A stretch of DNA of 64,000 bases, from positions 5,051,101 through 5,115,100 of the forward strand of contig CM046335.1 of assembly GCA_025403435.1 (NCBI GenBank), in the 5' to 3' direction. This document shows, piece by piece, positions 35,831 through 47,542 of the stretch. Position 1 is the stretch's first letter. Each line of letters starts with the position of its first letter. This DNA comes from Artocarpus heterophyllus. Taxonomy: Eukaryota; Streptophyta; Magnoliopsida; Rosales; Moraceae. The position numbers and the translations under genes are program-made. Below the pieces are notes generated by a model that saw nothing but the letters and a program-made list of their open reading frames with translations, searched no databases and was not told where the DNA came from.

Positions 35831-35910
35831 CTGAAAACAAAATTTTGGACTGTCAGAGGCATTTCATTGTCAAACCTATGTGTGCACAATTCCTAAGGTT
35901 CATAACCTTG

Positions 35911-35923
35911 AGCTCTGATACTA
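35911..35923 (-). other. Primer-binding site of the chromovirus (degraded)
   Basis: On the minus strand this reads TAGTATCAGAGCT. It matches the initiator-Met primer site except at the second and last bases, next to the 5' LTR. Confidence 0.7.
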
Positions 35924-35926
35924 TTC

Positions 35927-38051
35927 TGTCATGCCCTGGAGTACGGGAGGTGACGTGGTGGACTATTTAAATTAATTAAAAGAGAAGTTAATTAAAAATC
36001 AAGAGTTTAGGGGTTGAATTAAATAATATAACGAGAAAGTTTTAAGAAAAACCATTGCATGAAAAATAAATAATAAATGTAGCGAGTATGGGTCCCACAA
36101 CTTGTGCACACACATGGTACTGACAATATAATAATACATCTACAGTCCAAGCACAAAGAAAGTTAAAAACATTACATGCATTGATTAAACAATATAAATA
36201 AATCTACTAGTCCTTTTACTGCTCCTGAGTTCGGTCCGTCAAATCCTCTCCGAACCTAAATGGGAAACCACCTAGAAGGAGGGAAAAATTTAAAACAGAG
36301 AAAATGTGAGCGAAAGGCTCAGTAGGACTTTATTTTATTAAATAATTTAATTTAAGGAAACATTTCATTATTCAGGAATTATTTAAAAGAAACCTTGAAT
36401 AAATAAATAAATAAATTTAAATAAAACTGTTCTTATCCAGAACAGTTTACTCGGACAACCAGAAATATCATTTTCTATTCCTAGGCAAACCATAAGGATA
36501 TCACCAACGTAGTGGCCCAGCTGGGTTTTAGGACCTACCCCTAAGGTCGATCGCTACACGACCTGATCTCTGATATGACATCATGCCTATGTGTTTATTT
36601 TCATTATCATTCAAAAACCCATTTACCGAGTATTGTAACTTACAGTCATTATGAAGTTCATTTCAGTTCACGGTATATTAAAATATAACCGACAAATTCA
36701 TTGTCAAACAATCGTTGAAATTTTTTTTTATAGAAACCATTTTCAAAGCCAAAACATTTTGAAACTAGGCTACCAAGGAATGGGGTAGAAGTCCTACCTC
36801 GATACTCATGCTGATGGCCCACACCGTAATCCCGGTCCGCTATACGTTAGCTCCGTAGAACCACGAACGATCCTAGATACACACTAAGTAGATCAATATC
36901 TAGTTCGAGATCTTCTATGTTACAAAACCATTTCATGATGTCCTAGTGTGCCATTTGTATTTATAAAATCATTCTACAATGTTGAAATTTAAATCGGGGT
37001 TCAAAACAGTGAAAACGGGTGAAAAATCACAAAATTTCCCATGCCCGGCCGGCCTGCCGGACTCCCTGCTTCGGCTGGCCGAACTGTGCAGTTCGGCCTG
37101 CCGGAAACCAGGTCTGGTTGGCTGGACATTCCCCAGGTTCGGCCTGCCGGATAGATGAACTCCGGCCTGCTGATCCTTAATCCAGCCTGCCGAACACGTA
37201 GTTCGGCCTGCCAAACTGGGAAAATCCAGAAATTTCAGCCACGGGTTTTCGATCCCTTAAAATTCAAATATTGATTTTAACCTGTTTTTCTCAAATCTCA
37301 GGCATGGAAAACAATCATAGATGATAGAAAAACATGCTAGAATACTTTTAAACTCATTTAAACACAAAAATCCGAAAATGGATAAATGAGGAGAAAAATG
37401 AAAAATCTTGAATCCAATCCGTTTTTCTTCAATCTAAGATTAGATTCTAGTTGTTCTAAGTTCATTTAACTCAAGTCAAGTTTTTCCAAGCTCAAACGAA
37501 CTTAAATTTCAAAAATGCACAAAATTGAAAATTTTGGAAAAAGTTTAGAAATTTTAAAACTAACCTTAAATTGAAGCTTTAAATCCACGTTTTTGGTTGC
37601 CAAATCTCGTCCTCGAGCTTCCTTCTAGCTAACCCGAAGCTTGGATTTGAATTTTGATTCAAAAATCTCAAAGAAATTTGAGAGGGAAAGTGAGAAACCG
37701 AGAGAGAGAGTGAGAGAGAGTCTCGGGCGAGAGAGAGAGGAGGAGAGAGAGTGAGATCAGGGAGAGTGAAGAGAAAGGGAGGGAAAAAGAAATAAATAGA
37801 GAAAATTTGTGGACGGTTTTACTGTGCGAAAACCAAATGCCACCCACGGTTTTGTAAAACGGAATATTTTTAACATTTTACAAATTGTTGTGCTTTAAAA
37901 CTCAAAACATCATTTTAAAACAATAAGAAATCATTTGAATTTATCAAATTAACAAAACAACCTAAAATTTAAAATTCAACCAAATAAATTATGGCACACT
38001 AATTCATCATTTTATATTACAATAACATTAAATAAATTTCGAGGCGTTACA
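35927..38051 (-). repeat. 5' LTR of the chromovirus
   Basis: 2125 bp, TGTCAT to GTTACA; partner of 29005-31183. Holds the second copy of the GGCC motif cluster at 37040-37220. Confidence 0.92.
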
Positions 38052-38332
38052 AATTTGCACCTTTTTGATAGAGTACTACTGCAACAAATAGTATTTAGTA
38101 ATATTATAATGGCTATACTGTGCACATAATCATATTCATTATGCAAGGAACAAATTAATATGGTGTGCTAATATATATATATATATAAGTATATATTCAT
38201 ATAGGTAAGAACTCATGGCCGGAGCTTAAGGGAGCAAATGGAGAAGAAGTAGCAAAGCAAATAGAGGCGGAGAACAAGAATGCAGATGCAATAGTCATAC
38301 GGGAAGGGACTCCGGTGATAAAGGACTTCAGG

Positions 38333-38625
38333 TTAGGGACTGCAGTGATGCGGCTTAGGGGTGGGATAGTCTTCTCATCATCAGCCCGCCCCACGAAGAA
38401 AAACAACCCCATTCCTGCTCCATCATGGCAGGTGATGGGGCGGATTTCCCCGTCACGGTTTTAGGATACTCGTAGTATCTTGTTTACTCGATTAATTATT
38501 TTTATAATAAAATAAATAAATAATTAATTAATATATTGACACACTTATATAAGACTATAAGTTAAAAATAAAAGAAAATTATTTTTTTTGAATTTTATAG
38601 GTATTATATAGTATAAAATTTACTT

Positions 38626-38673
<48 letters not shown>

Positions 38674-38864
38674 CATACTATATGTAATATATTTAATTAA
38701 AAATATGGCATAAATTAAACGGGGCGGTTGGTGACCTTTGTACCAGTCTTCGTCCCATAATCCGTAATAGGTTATAGTATTAACTTTATAGCTGGGTTTT
38801 TTCTACGCTCAATTTAAGACGGGTCCTACGGGTAAATAGATTTGTGGATAAAATTGCCATCTCT
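38333..38864. mobile_element. hAT-like non-autonomous insert in inhibitor exon 2
   Basis: 532 bp flanked by the 8-bp duplication ACTTCAGG at 38325-38332 and 38865-38872, which is the length made by hAT transposases. The right end, read inward as AGAGATGGCAATTTTATCC, is a typical hAT terminus; the left end (TTAGGGACTGCAGT) matches it only partly. It includes a long TA run at 38631-38668. No transposase frame. Confidence 0.8.
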
Positions 38865-38947
38865 ACTTCAGGCGCAGCAGGGTTTGGGTTGGGTTAATGA
38901 TTATGACGGAGTTACTCGAGCTCCCAAGCTTAGCTAGCTAGCTCACT

Positions 38948-38950
<3 letters not shown>

Positions 38951-39011
<61 letters not shown>
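38951..39011. repeat. (AT)30 microsatellite
   Basis: An uninterrupted AT run of about 60 bp between the broken and the intact inhibitor genes. Similar runs are at 47281-47331, 52639-52661, 59304-59324 and 59562-59588. Confidence 0.95.
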
Positions 39012-39012
<1 letters not shown>

Positions 39013-39367
39013 GCTTCATGTAGATGGCGAAAGGCATATATAATTGTGTGAAATGAGTTGCTTAATTTTATCTATATATATACATACCAGTAGACCTGCC
39101 TCCATTGATAAGAAAATAATATTTGTCCTTGCATTTGTTTTAAAATTCCATGTGAAACCTTTTTCTTTTTTCGATTAATGGAGAAAGGAAAGAAAAAGGT
39201 CCATTAAACTAAACATAAAAAGTCCAATTAACAAAGTAAACCCAAATCCAAAGCAAAAAATAAAAAATAAAAAATAAAAAAATCCTAAGTGGTTGTTAAG
39301 TAGAATCGATGTACTATTCTAATTAGCCTATTATGCTTTTTTTTTCCCCAGAAGAAATAGAAATAAG

Positions 39368-39888
39368 ATGTCCTCCTGTCGACGTTGTGGAAGTATTAAT
39401 TAATCGAATTTGTGATATATATTCATGAGTTCAATATACGCGAGTCCATAAATATATACGACATATTGCTTTCTGAAAACTAAAAACGACAATGGTTTTT
39501 TTGGCTAAGAAAACGACAATGACTAGATGCTCGTTCAAAAGCATATACGGCACGTCATTTGTGCCACCGTTCAACATAAAATAACTACCGTTAGACTATA
39601 CTTAGGGCCGTAAGAACTTAGAAGTACTCAACATTGGATAATAGTGTGATCACGATTAATATATGTCTAATATATAAAAATGGGTTTATTGTAGGGAAGA
39701 ACTCATGGCCGGAGCTTCCGGGAGCAAGTGGGAAAAAAGTAGAGAAACTGATAGGGAATGAGAACAAGAATGTTGATGCAATCATCGTACGTGGAGGGAG
39801 TTCTGTGCCAGAGGACTTCAGGTGCGACAGGGTTTGGCTTTGGGTTAATCACTGTTACATCGTCACTCGAGTTCCTGCTGTTGGCTAG
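39368..39888 (+). CDS. Potato inhibitor I (PR-6) serine protease inhibitor, P1 Glu
   Basis: Exon 2 (39695-39888) follows a TTTATTGTAG acceptor and encodes KNSWPELPGASGKK through VDAIIVRGG to DFRCDRVWLWVN and VTRVPAVG, then TAG. Exon 1 is proposed at 39368-39383 (ATGTCCTCCTGTCGAC, MSSCR), in phase 1 with a GTTGTG donor that is weak. The result is about 69 residues, the normal family length. The reactive-site position before DFR is Glu, which is unusual and would suit a Glu-specific endopeptidase. The scaffold Arg and Asp of the DFRCDR loop support are present. It lies about 1 kb downstream of the transposon-split paralogue, its closest relative here (both have KNSWPEL and ENKN-DAI). Confidence 0.8.
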
Positions 39889-40211
39889 GCTCAAATAATT
39901 TGGAACCACTCGGTATCTATGGACCCATTTGTTTCGATACTCGAATCACGGTTTGAATCATTTTACTATAGTATTTTCTCTCACAAAAATTTAAATCTTC
40001 GTCTAAATACTCTATCCAAATACTCGAACCAAACGAGCCCTATATATACTGTGTGTGTGTATTTATGCATGGTTATTGTAATAATTTCCAAAAAACACGT
40101 AATTGTTGCTCTAAGAAAGTCAACAATTAATTTTATTGAGATGATTCGTGGTTTACTAATTAAATGAACTCTTGGAGACCTATATTACCTTTTTAATTTT
40201 TGAATGACTAC

Positions 40212-40643
40212 TGTTGTGAGTTGGCTTAGATTTAAGCATGCAATTTGAAGAAGGCGTAGCAAGCAGATGGAAGGCTTAAAAGTAATAAGCGGTGGAGAAT
40301 AGTCTAGGTGATTTTTTTTACTAGAATTACTGTTATTAGCTGTATAACCCAATATAAAAGGGAGTTAGGTCATAACGGTGATAATATAGAATTCTCTCTA
40401 ATTTTCTTTCCGGTACAATAATTCTATGTGTAAAGCTCCTGAGAAGAAAAGCTCTTAAGAGGAGATTTGAGAATTGGTGATTAATGAAAGAAATTCCTGC
40501 TTGGAGATTGTTCTCAATTGTTTCTTCTTCTGTGTTTTTTTCTTTCTTTCTTTGTGTTCTAATATACTGTTGTGGCTCAATGCCAAGAATTGGTTGTCGT
40601 TTGGCTTCGGGAGATAGGAGGTTCTATTAATTAGAACACTACA
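40212..40643 (+). repeat. 5' LTR of the Copia element
   Basis: 432 bp. It contains a CTTTCTTTCTTT run and ends TTAGAACACTACA. A TATAAAAG box is visible at about 40352. Confidence 0.9.
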
Positions 40644-40673
40644 ATTGGTATTAGAGCCCAGGTTGAGAAGACA

Positions 40674-43600
40674 ATGGCATCAACAAAGTTCGACATCAAC
40701 AAGTTCACCGGTAAGAATGACTTTAGTCTCTGGCGATTGAAGATGCGGGCGTTCTTGGTCCATCAGGGTCTGGAAGAAGCACTTTCTGGTGAGAAGAATT
40801 TGCCAACAAACATGTCAGAAAAGGAGAAGAAGGATGTTCTTGACAAAGCCCACAGTGTCTTGATTTTAAGTCTTGGTGATAAGATCCTTAGGGAAGTGTC
40901 GAAAAAGAAGACCGCCGCAGCAATTTGGCTGAAACTGGTGAATCTCTATATGACTAAGTCACTCGCGAATCGGTTGTATTTGAAACAAAAATTGTACACT
41001 TTGAAGATGCCTCATGGAAAATCATTGGAAGATCACATGGATGATTTCAACAAGATCATTCTTGATCTTGAAAACATTGAAATCAAAATTGATGATGAAG
41101 ATTAGGCATTGCTACTCTTGAGATCTTTGCCCAGTGAATTTGAAAATCTCTCAGACACTCTGATATATGGCAGGGATTCTCTGTCATTGGAGGAGGTTCA
41201 AGCTGTTCTGTTCTCTAAGCAACTCAAGAAAAAGTCAGAGACCAAGGAGGATGGTGGAGCAGCGGAAGGTTGGAACATTTGTGGAAAATCATAGAAAAGA
41301 GACTTTAGTCGAAGGGGAAGATCAAGGTCAAAGTCCAAGAAAAGATGGTGTTTCCATTGTCATAAGGAAGGCCATCTAAAACAGGATTGCCCAAATAGAA
41401 AGCAACAGAATGGGGAAAAGCAGAAAGAAACAGGGGTCGTTGTTGTTGCCTCAGATGGATATGAAAGTACTAAACTTTTGTGTATGTCAGACACCAAGAT
41501 TAATGATGAATGGGTCTTGGATTCTGGGTGCTCATTTCATATGTGCCCAGATAAATCTTTCTTCATGGATTATGAAAGAAAAGATGGAGGGCGAGTGCTG
41601 CTAGGCAATAACAAATTATGTCAGATGATTGGAATTGGTACGATAAAGTTAAGAATGGAGAATGGTCCTGATAGGATCTTGAAGGATGTCAGACATGTGC
41701 CTGAGCTAAAAAGAAATTTGATATCTCTTGGGATGTTAGATAATCAAGGTTTCTCAATCAAGGCTGAAAATGGTGTACTGAAAGTTTCAAAAGGGTCATT
41801 GGTAATGATGAAGGGACATCTCATCAATGGTTTATATTTGTTGAGAGGAGCAGTAGTACGAGGAATTGCATCCGCAGTTTCTAACAAAGAAACCTCAAGA
41901 ACATAGCTTTGGCATCAAAGATTGGGTCATGTTAGCATCCATGGATTGGGAGAGCTGAGTAATCAAGGGCTCCTATATGGGGACAAGGTGACAGATTTAG
42001 AGTTTTGTAAACATTGCATATATGGGAAGCAAACCAAGGTCAAGTTTGCAAAAGGAATTCATTGCACAAAGGGGATCTTAGATTATATCCACTCAGATCT
42101 TTGGGGGGCATCCAGGGTTCCATCTCATAGGGGTGCCAGGTACTTTCTTACCTTTATCGATTATTAATCGAGAAGGTTGTGGGTGTACATTCTTAAGACC
42201 AAAGATGATACATTTAGGAAATTTAAGGAGTGGATGGCTTTAGTAGAAAATCAGACTGGCAAAAAAATAAAGAAGTTGAGAACGGATAATGGGCTCGAAT
42301 TCTGTGCTCATGAGTTTGATCAATATTGCAAGGAATGTGGTATAGCAAGGCACCACACTGTGAAGAAGACCCCTGAACATAATGGGCTTGCAGAGAGAAT
42401 GAATAAGCCGATCTTGGAGAAGGTCAGATGCTTACTGTCTGATGCAAACCTCACCAAAATTTTTTGGGCTGAAGCAATACTAGTTGCAGCATATGTGATT
42501 AATAGAAGTCCATCTCGTGCTATTGATTTGAAAACTCCTAAATAAAAATGGACAGGTAAGCCACCAGATCTCTCAAACCTCAGAGTTTTTGGATGCACTG
42601 CCTATGCCCATATAAATACAGGAAAATTAGAGCCTCGAGCAATTAAATGCATGTTTCTTGGTTATCCACAAGGTGTAAAAGGATACAAGTTCTATGGCAT
42701 TCAAAAGGGCCAGCCTAAAACTTTAATTAGTCGAGATGTCACTTTCAGAGAGGATGATGTGTATTACAAGGCTCATAGCAAGACTAATGAAAAGGAATCA
42801 AAAGACGGAGAGAAGGTTCAGTTTGAGGTGGAGCCATGGAAGAAACCGGTGGAGGAGCAAGAAACAGTGGAAATAGAAACTGTGGAACTTGAAGCAACAG
42901 GCCAAGGATATATGTTGGCTCGAGATAGGGATAGACGGCAAATCAAACCTCCTGAGAGGTTTAGGTATGCTGAAATGATAGCTTTCGCCCTTACAGCCAC
43001 AAATGAAATAGAATCTGAGGAACCAAAGTCTTACACTGAGGCTATGGGAAGTAAAGATGCCAATAAGTGGCAAGAGGCTATGCGAGAGGAAATGAACTCA
43101 CTCTTCAAGAATGAGACATGGATTTTGGTCGAAAAGCCTAAGAATAAGAAGATCATCGGCTGCAAATGGGTGTACAAGCTAAAGGAGGGCATACCAGGGG
43201 TTGATAAGCCACGGTACAAAGCGAGACTAGTGGCAAAATTTTCACAGAGAGAAGGTGTTGATTATAATGAAGTTTTCTCACCGATGGTGAAACATAGCTC
43301 GATAAGAATAATGTTCTCTTTGGTTGCAAAAGAAAACATGGTGCTAGAACAACCTAGATGTGAAAACCGCTTTTTTCTATGGAGAGCTCGAAGAGGAGAT
43401 TTTTATGTCTCAGCCTGAAGGTTTCATTGAAACTGGAAATGAAAATCAGGTATGCTTGCTTAAGAAGTCCCTGTATGGTCTCAAACAGTCACCTCGCCAG
43501 TGGTACAAACGTTTCGACTCATTTATGATTTGGAACGGTTTTGAGAGATGCGAGTTTGACAATTGTGTATATAACAAGATCATGGAGAGTGGGGACATTA

Positions 43601-44353
43601 TCTATTTACTGTTATACGTAGATGATATGCTCATTGCAGGAAGGTTCAAGACCGAGATTGATCAGGTAAAGCAGATGTTAAAGGGGGAGTTTGAGATTAA
43701 AGATATGGGTGCAGCTAGTAAGATCTTGGGGATGGACATCAAGAGAAACAAACAGCAGGGTACTACCTTCGTATCTCAGAAAAGCTATATTGAAAAGATA
43801 TTAAAGAAGTTCAATATGGATTAAGCAAAACCAGTGTCTACGCCTATCGCTCAACACTTTAAATTGTCCTCAGAAGACTCTCCTAAGTCTGAGGATGAAC
43901 AGTGGTATATGGACAAGATTCCATACGCAAATGTAGTGGGAAGCTTAATGTACGCGATGGTTTGTGCATGTCCCAACTTGGCATATGCTGTGAGCATGGT
44001 GAGTAGATACATAAGCAAACCAGGGGGAACACACTGGGAAGCGGTAAAATGGATATTAAAATATCTCAAAGAATCCTCTAGTGTTGGTTTGTCTCTCAGA
44101 AACCATAAAGAGGAAGGAAATGATGTTACAGGTTTTGTAGATTCAGATTATGCAGGGTGCCTTGACTCCAGGAGATCTCTCACAGGCTATGTTTTTAAGC
44201 TTTGTGGTAATGTGGTGAGCAGGAAAGCAAATCTGCAACATATGGTAGCATTGTCGTCCACTGAAGCAGAATTTATGGCATTGACAGAAGCCATAAAAGA
44301 GAAAAAATGGCTCCAGGGAATGGCTCAAAGGTTAGGACTTGGTCAGGTTGTCA
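40674..44353 (+). pseudogene. Copia gag-pol polyprotein, multiply broken
   Basis: Starts MASTKFDINKFTG. In order: gag with a [14 protein letters not shown] knuckle (about 41350-41395), protease with [10 protein letters not shown] (about 41520), integrase with HHTVKKTPEHNGLAERMN (about 42350), RT with YVDDML (about 43617) and RNase H with ALSSTEAEFMAL (about 44250). In-frame stops occur near 41103, 41292, 41904, 42165, 42543 and 43822, and the frame shifts near 43350. The C-terminus is lost in the deletion to the LTR. Domain order, integrase before RT, confirms Ty1/copia. Confidence 0.95.
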
Positions 44354-44693
44354 CTAGGTGGTTCTTTTTACTAGAATTACTGTTATTAGCTGTATAACCC
44401 AATATAAAAGGGAGTTAGGTCATAATAGTGATAATATAGAATTCTCTCTAATTTTCTTTCTGGTACAATAATTCTCTGTGTAAAGCTCTTGAGAAGAAAA
44501 GCTCTTAAGAGGAGATTTGAGAATTGGTGATTAATGAAAGAAATTCCTGTTTGGAGATTGTTCTCAATTGTTTCTTCTTTTGTGTTTTTTTCTTTCTTTC
44601 TTTGTGTTCTGGTATACTGTTGTGGCTCAATTCCAAGAATTGGTTGTCGTTTTGCTTCGGGAGATAGGAGGTTCTATTAATTAGAACACTACA
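44354..44693 (+). repeat. 3' LTR of the Copia element, truncated
   Basis: Corresponds to 40304-40643 at equal length; the first 92 bp of a full LTR are absent. Confidence 0.9.
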
Positions 44694-44698
44694 ACTAC

Positions 44699-45932
44699 AA
44701 TAATTGTCAGGTAACTGTGAGAATATATATATAATATGACCAAGAAAAATAACGGTGGAGGAGCCAAATTTCAAAAACATCATCTAGGGTCACGCCAGAG
44801 TTGATGGGATCTATTCTCTATTGGTAAATTATACATTAGTGTGACTGAACTAAAAAAAAAAATTGAAAAATTCCATCGAATTAATCTCCCACATGTTCTA
44901 ATTGAATAAATAGCTTAAAAAACAATGTAAATTTGAATAAATTATTTTACTGAGAATGGACATGCCTTTCGTGCAACATGTGCTTAATTTGTGTGAGAAT
45001 GGACAACTAAATCAAGATAAAAAATTGCATCTTAACTAAGTTGTCATCCAAAAAATTAGCTATTGAATACTAAACCCATCACTCTGATATGCATATACGC
45101 AGGGAAATAAAAATATAATAAATAACAACATAATAGTTTTTAACTTTTAACAGTATTATAAAAGCTAATGTAGTTTTACTATTGAAGGAGAAAAGAAGAA
45201 TTTATAACTTTTGACAATGAATTATTATTTGACTATTAGTATTTCTATTACTAAGGACAAGAACATTAACAACAACAACACAATGACGAAAACAGTATAA
45301 CAATTGTAACAAATAGCAATATATGTAATTATAATGCATAATAGGATTTAATTATTTATGTTACATACGTATGGTCAATAACTACTAGATTATATTAGAT
45401 AGTGAAAGGTGAGATGGGACTTGATTTTCATAGATGACGAGAGTTCTACAAAAAAGAAAAAAGAAAATTTTATGCTTGTATGAGACTGATGGGTTATTTT
45501 CTATTTTATTATTTGCACCTCTCTCAGTCTCTTCGTTAAACCAAAGAAAAGAAACAAAAGAGAAAGTGTTGTAAGTGTATGCACTATTTTTTTTTGGGTG
45601 TGAAAGATATTGTATAGACGCTATCTTCTAACTATCATGATGTTCTTTCTTTGTAAAAAAGAGAGGAAAAAAAAATGTAGGTAGCGGAATTGTCCATTAA
45701 AACAATAATTGTCGTTTTTTTAGAATAGTTGTCGTTTTCAGTCCCACGATTTCTTTATATCTACAAGTCTGCTGTTCAAATAAGGCAGTTGAAAACAGTT
45801 GAATTGCCTTACATATCGTAATTTAGCCACATGTAGTGCAAGTTGAGAAGAACCAAGCAAAGAATCAATCTAAATTCTATCAAATAAGAATTTAAATATC
45901 TCAAGTGACTTTTTCAATTTTCACAAGGTGAG
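44699..45932. other. AT-rich intergenic DNA, no gene seen
   Basis: No ORF, RNA gene or element boundary that I can support. Confidence 0.4.
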
Positions 45933-47280
45933 TGTATTGATAAATTAGTTTTAGGCTAATTAATTAGATGATTTTTACTTAATATTTTTGTTAGTTTTGA
46001 GCAATTTATAAGAATTTAATAGTGTTTTATGCTCTTTTGTAGGTTTTGAAGAAAAAGATGTATATTGGCAAAGTACAGGATAAAACAGACCAAAAAATAA
46101 ACAAAAATGGACTCGAGGATAAAATAGAGCCTAGACGCTAGCTTATGAGCACCTAGGTGCTCTTGCAGATGAAGCCTCACACAGAAAACTCGAGAGTATA
46201 GTGCTTAGGCGCCACAGTTTGGGCGCCTAGGCACCATTTGGAAGGACTAGTGTAGCGCCTAGCGCCTAGGCGCTACAATCCTGGCGCCTAGGCGCCGCAG
46301 TAATAGCGCCTAGTTACTAGTTCAAAAATATCTCTATAGGCCTTTACGCTACAATTCTGGCACCTAGGCGCCATTGCGATCTCAATTCAAATTTCAGTGT
46401 AATTTTATTCCAAAATTGCTATTTCAAACCCTAACCTATAAATAGAATATTATGAAGGGCTGGCGCACGAATTTTAAGAGGGAAAAACTATAGACAAGAG
46501 GAGAGAACTCACTGCTTTAGAGAAGAAGAACGGTGCAACCCGAAGACGGAAATCATCTTCGCATCCCAATACAGTTTTTTTCCTTCACTCATCATGTTTA
46601 AGATATTATTTAGGATTGTTTAGTTTCATTAGGAACTAATTTTTCTTTTTCTAGAGCTACGATGTAGTCGGATTATAAATGTTCAGTTTTATTTAATTTA
46701 ATTCAATTCGATGTTTATTTATTATCTATGCTGAGTATTTAATCTAATCTTAATGTTTGTAAAAGTTTACGCAACTTTTGCACAATTTGTGATTTAATTT
46801 GAGGCTGAGAAGCGATAATTAAACTAGACCATGATTAAATACTATGAGATCATCATAGGATAGAGATATCTATGAGACTTGTGTAACTGGTGAATTTCTT
46901 GTTCTTAATAAATCTTGGTAAGTTTAGAGTTTACACAAAGATGTAAGAAATTTGCTAACTGGGATAAATTATTAATGCTTGAGAAAGATTAATGACTACC
47001 AAGAGAAATTCATTATTGGCATAGAAATAAACATAGTTGATTAAATTAGATAACATGAATAGGATTAATTTAGGTGAAATTGGAGGCCCTAGTCTTTTAT
47101 TATTTAGATTTTCATTTATATTTTTTTTTGTTTTGTTATTTTTTTATTTTATATTTGATTGTTGAAATAATTTTAGAATTAAACAATTTCTGTAAGCTAT
47201 GCAATCCTTGTGAGAACGATACTTTACTAACTATTTATTACTTGAACACGATTTTATGCACTTGTAGATTTTTCTGCAAC

Positions 47281-47281
<1 letters not shown>
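45933..47281. mobile_element. Probable solo LTR (gypsy-like)
   Basis: Begins TGTATTGATAAATTAG and ends CTGCAACA with no internal region. The right third has phrases (CCTTGTGAGAACGATACTTT, ACACGATTTTATGCACTTG) that I associate with the ends of plant gypsy LTRs. TATAAATAG near 46438 followed by a purine-rich leader fits an LTR promoter. I did not find a convincing target duplication. Confidence 0.45.
46190..46390. repeat. Cluster of GGCGCCTAGGCGCC-type palindromes
   Basis: At least six copies of words built on GCGCCTAGGCGC, some overlapping (for example around 46260-46295), stand out in AT-rich DNA. Confidence 0.75.
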
Positions 47282-47337
<56 letters not shown>

Positions 47338-47509
47338 CGCTAACTGTAAGCAGGTTAAAGCTAATCCAAACGCAGCCATCAGCCAATTATTGCATCATAA
47401 AATATAATCTTATTTAATTTGAGTTTACTGATAGAATCAGTTGTCGGAAGATATCGTAGTTTTTCATACCATTAATATTATTGGTTTATGTATTTTCTTC
47501 ATTAGAAAA

Positions 47510-47542
<33 letters not shown>

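Larger units (their letters stand above)
29005..38051 (-). mobile_element. Ty3/gypsy chromovirus (Tekay/Del-like), complete structure, decayed coding
   Basis: LTRs 29005-31183 and 35927-38051, flanked by AATTT at 29000-29004 and 38052-38056. On the minus strand the order is 5' LTR (right), primer site, gag, protease, reverse transcriptase, RNase H, integrase, chromodomain remnant, polypurine tract and 3' LTR (left). The left LTR begins TAT instead of TGT, and the two LTRs differ by many substitutions and indels, one of about 22 bp. The insertion is therefore clearly older than the cargo element. The coding region is broken, so this copy is not autonomous now. Confidence 0.95.
28927..38937 (+). 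pseudogene. Potato inhibitor I gene split by two transposon insertions
   Basis: Exon 1 is 28927-28945 (MTSEFP plus one base) with a GTAAGT donor. A 9047-bp gypsy element sits in the intron at 29005-38051. Exon 2 resumes after CATATAG at 38205 with KNSWPELKGANG and continues to VIKDFR at 38332, giving Lys as P1. There a 532-bp hAT-like insert interrupts the codon run, and the rest follows at 38873-38937, ending in a stop. Relative to the intact paralogue, that last segment also lacks one base. The gene cannot make a complete inhibitor from the seen sequence. The intron insertion alone might have been tolerated, so the exon insertion and the deletion are the decisive lesions. Confidence 0.88.
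40212..44693 (+). mobile_element. Ty1/copia retrotransposon (TNT1/Tork-like), decayed, with truncated 3' LTR
   Basis: Flanked by ACTAC at 40207-40211 and 44694-44698. The 5' LTR is 40212-40643 (432 bp, TGTTGT to CTACA), followed by a primer site TGGTATTAGAGCCCA at 40646-40660. The 3' LTR is only 44354-44693; an internal deletion removed the end of RNase H, the polypurine tract and the first 92 bp of that LTR. Over the shared 340 bp I count about 13 differences, nearly 4 percent, so it is far older than the cargo element. Confidence 0.93.
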
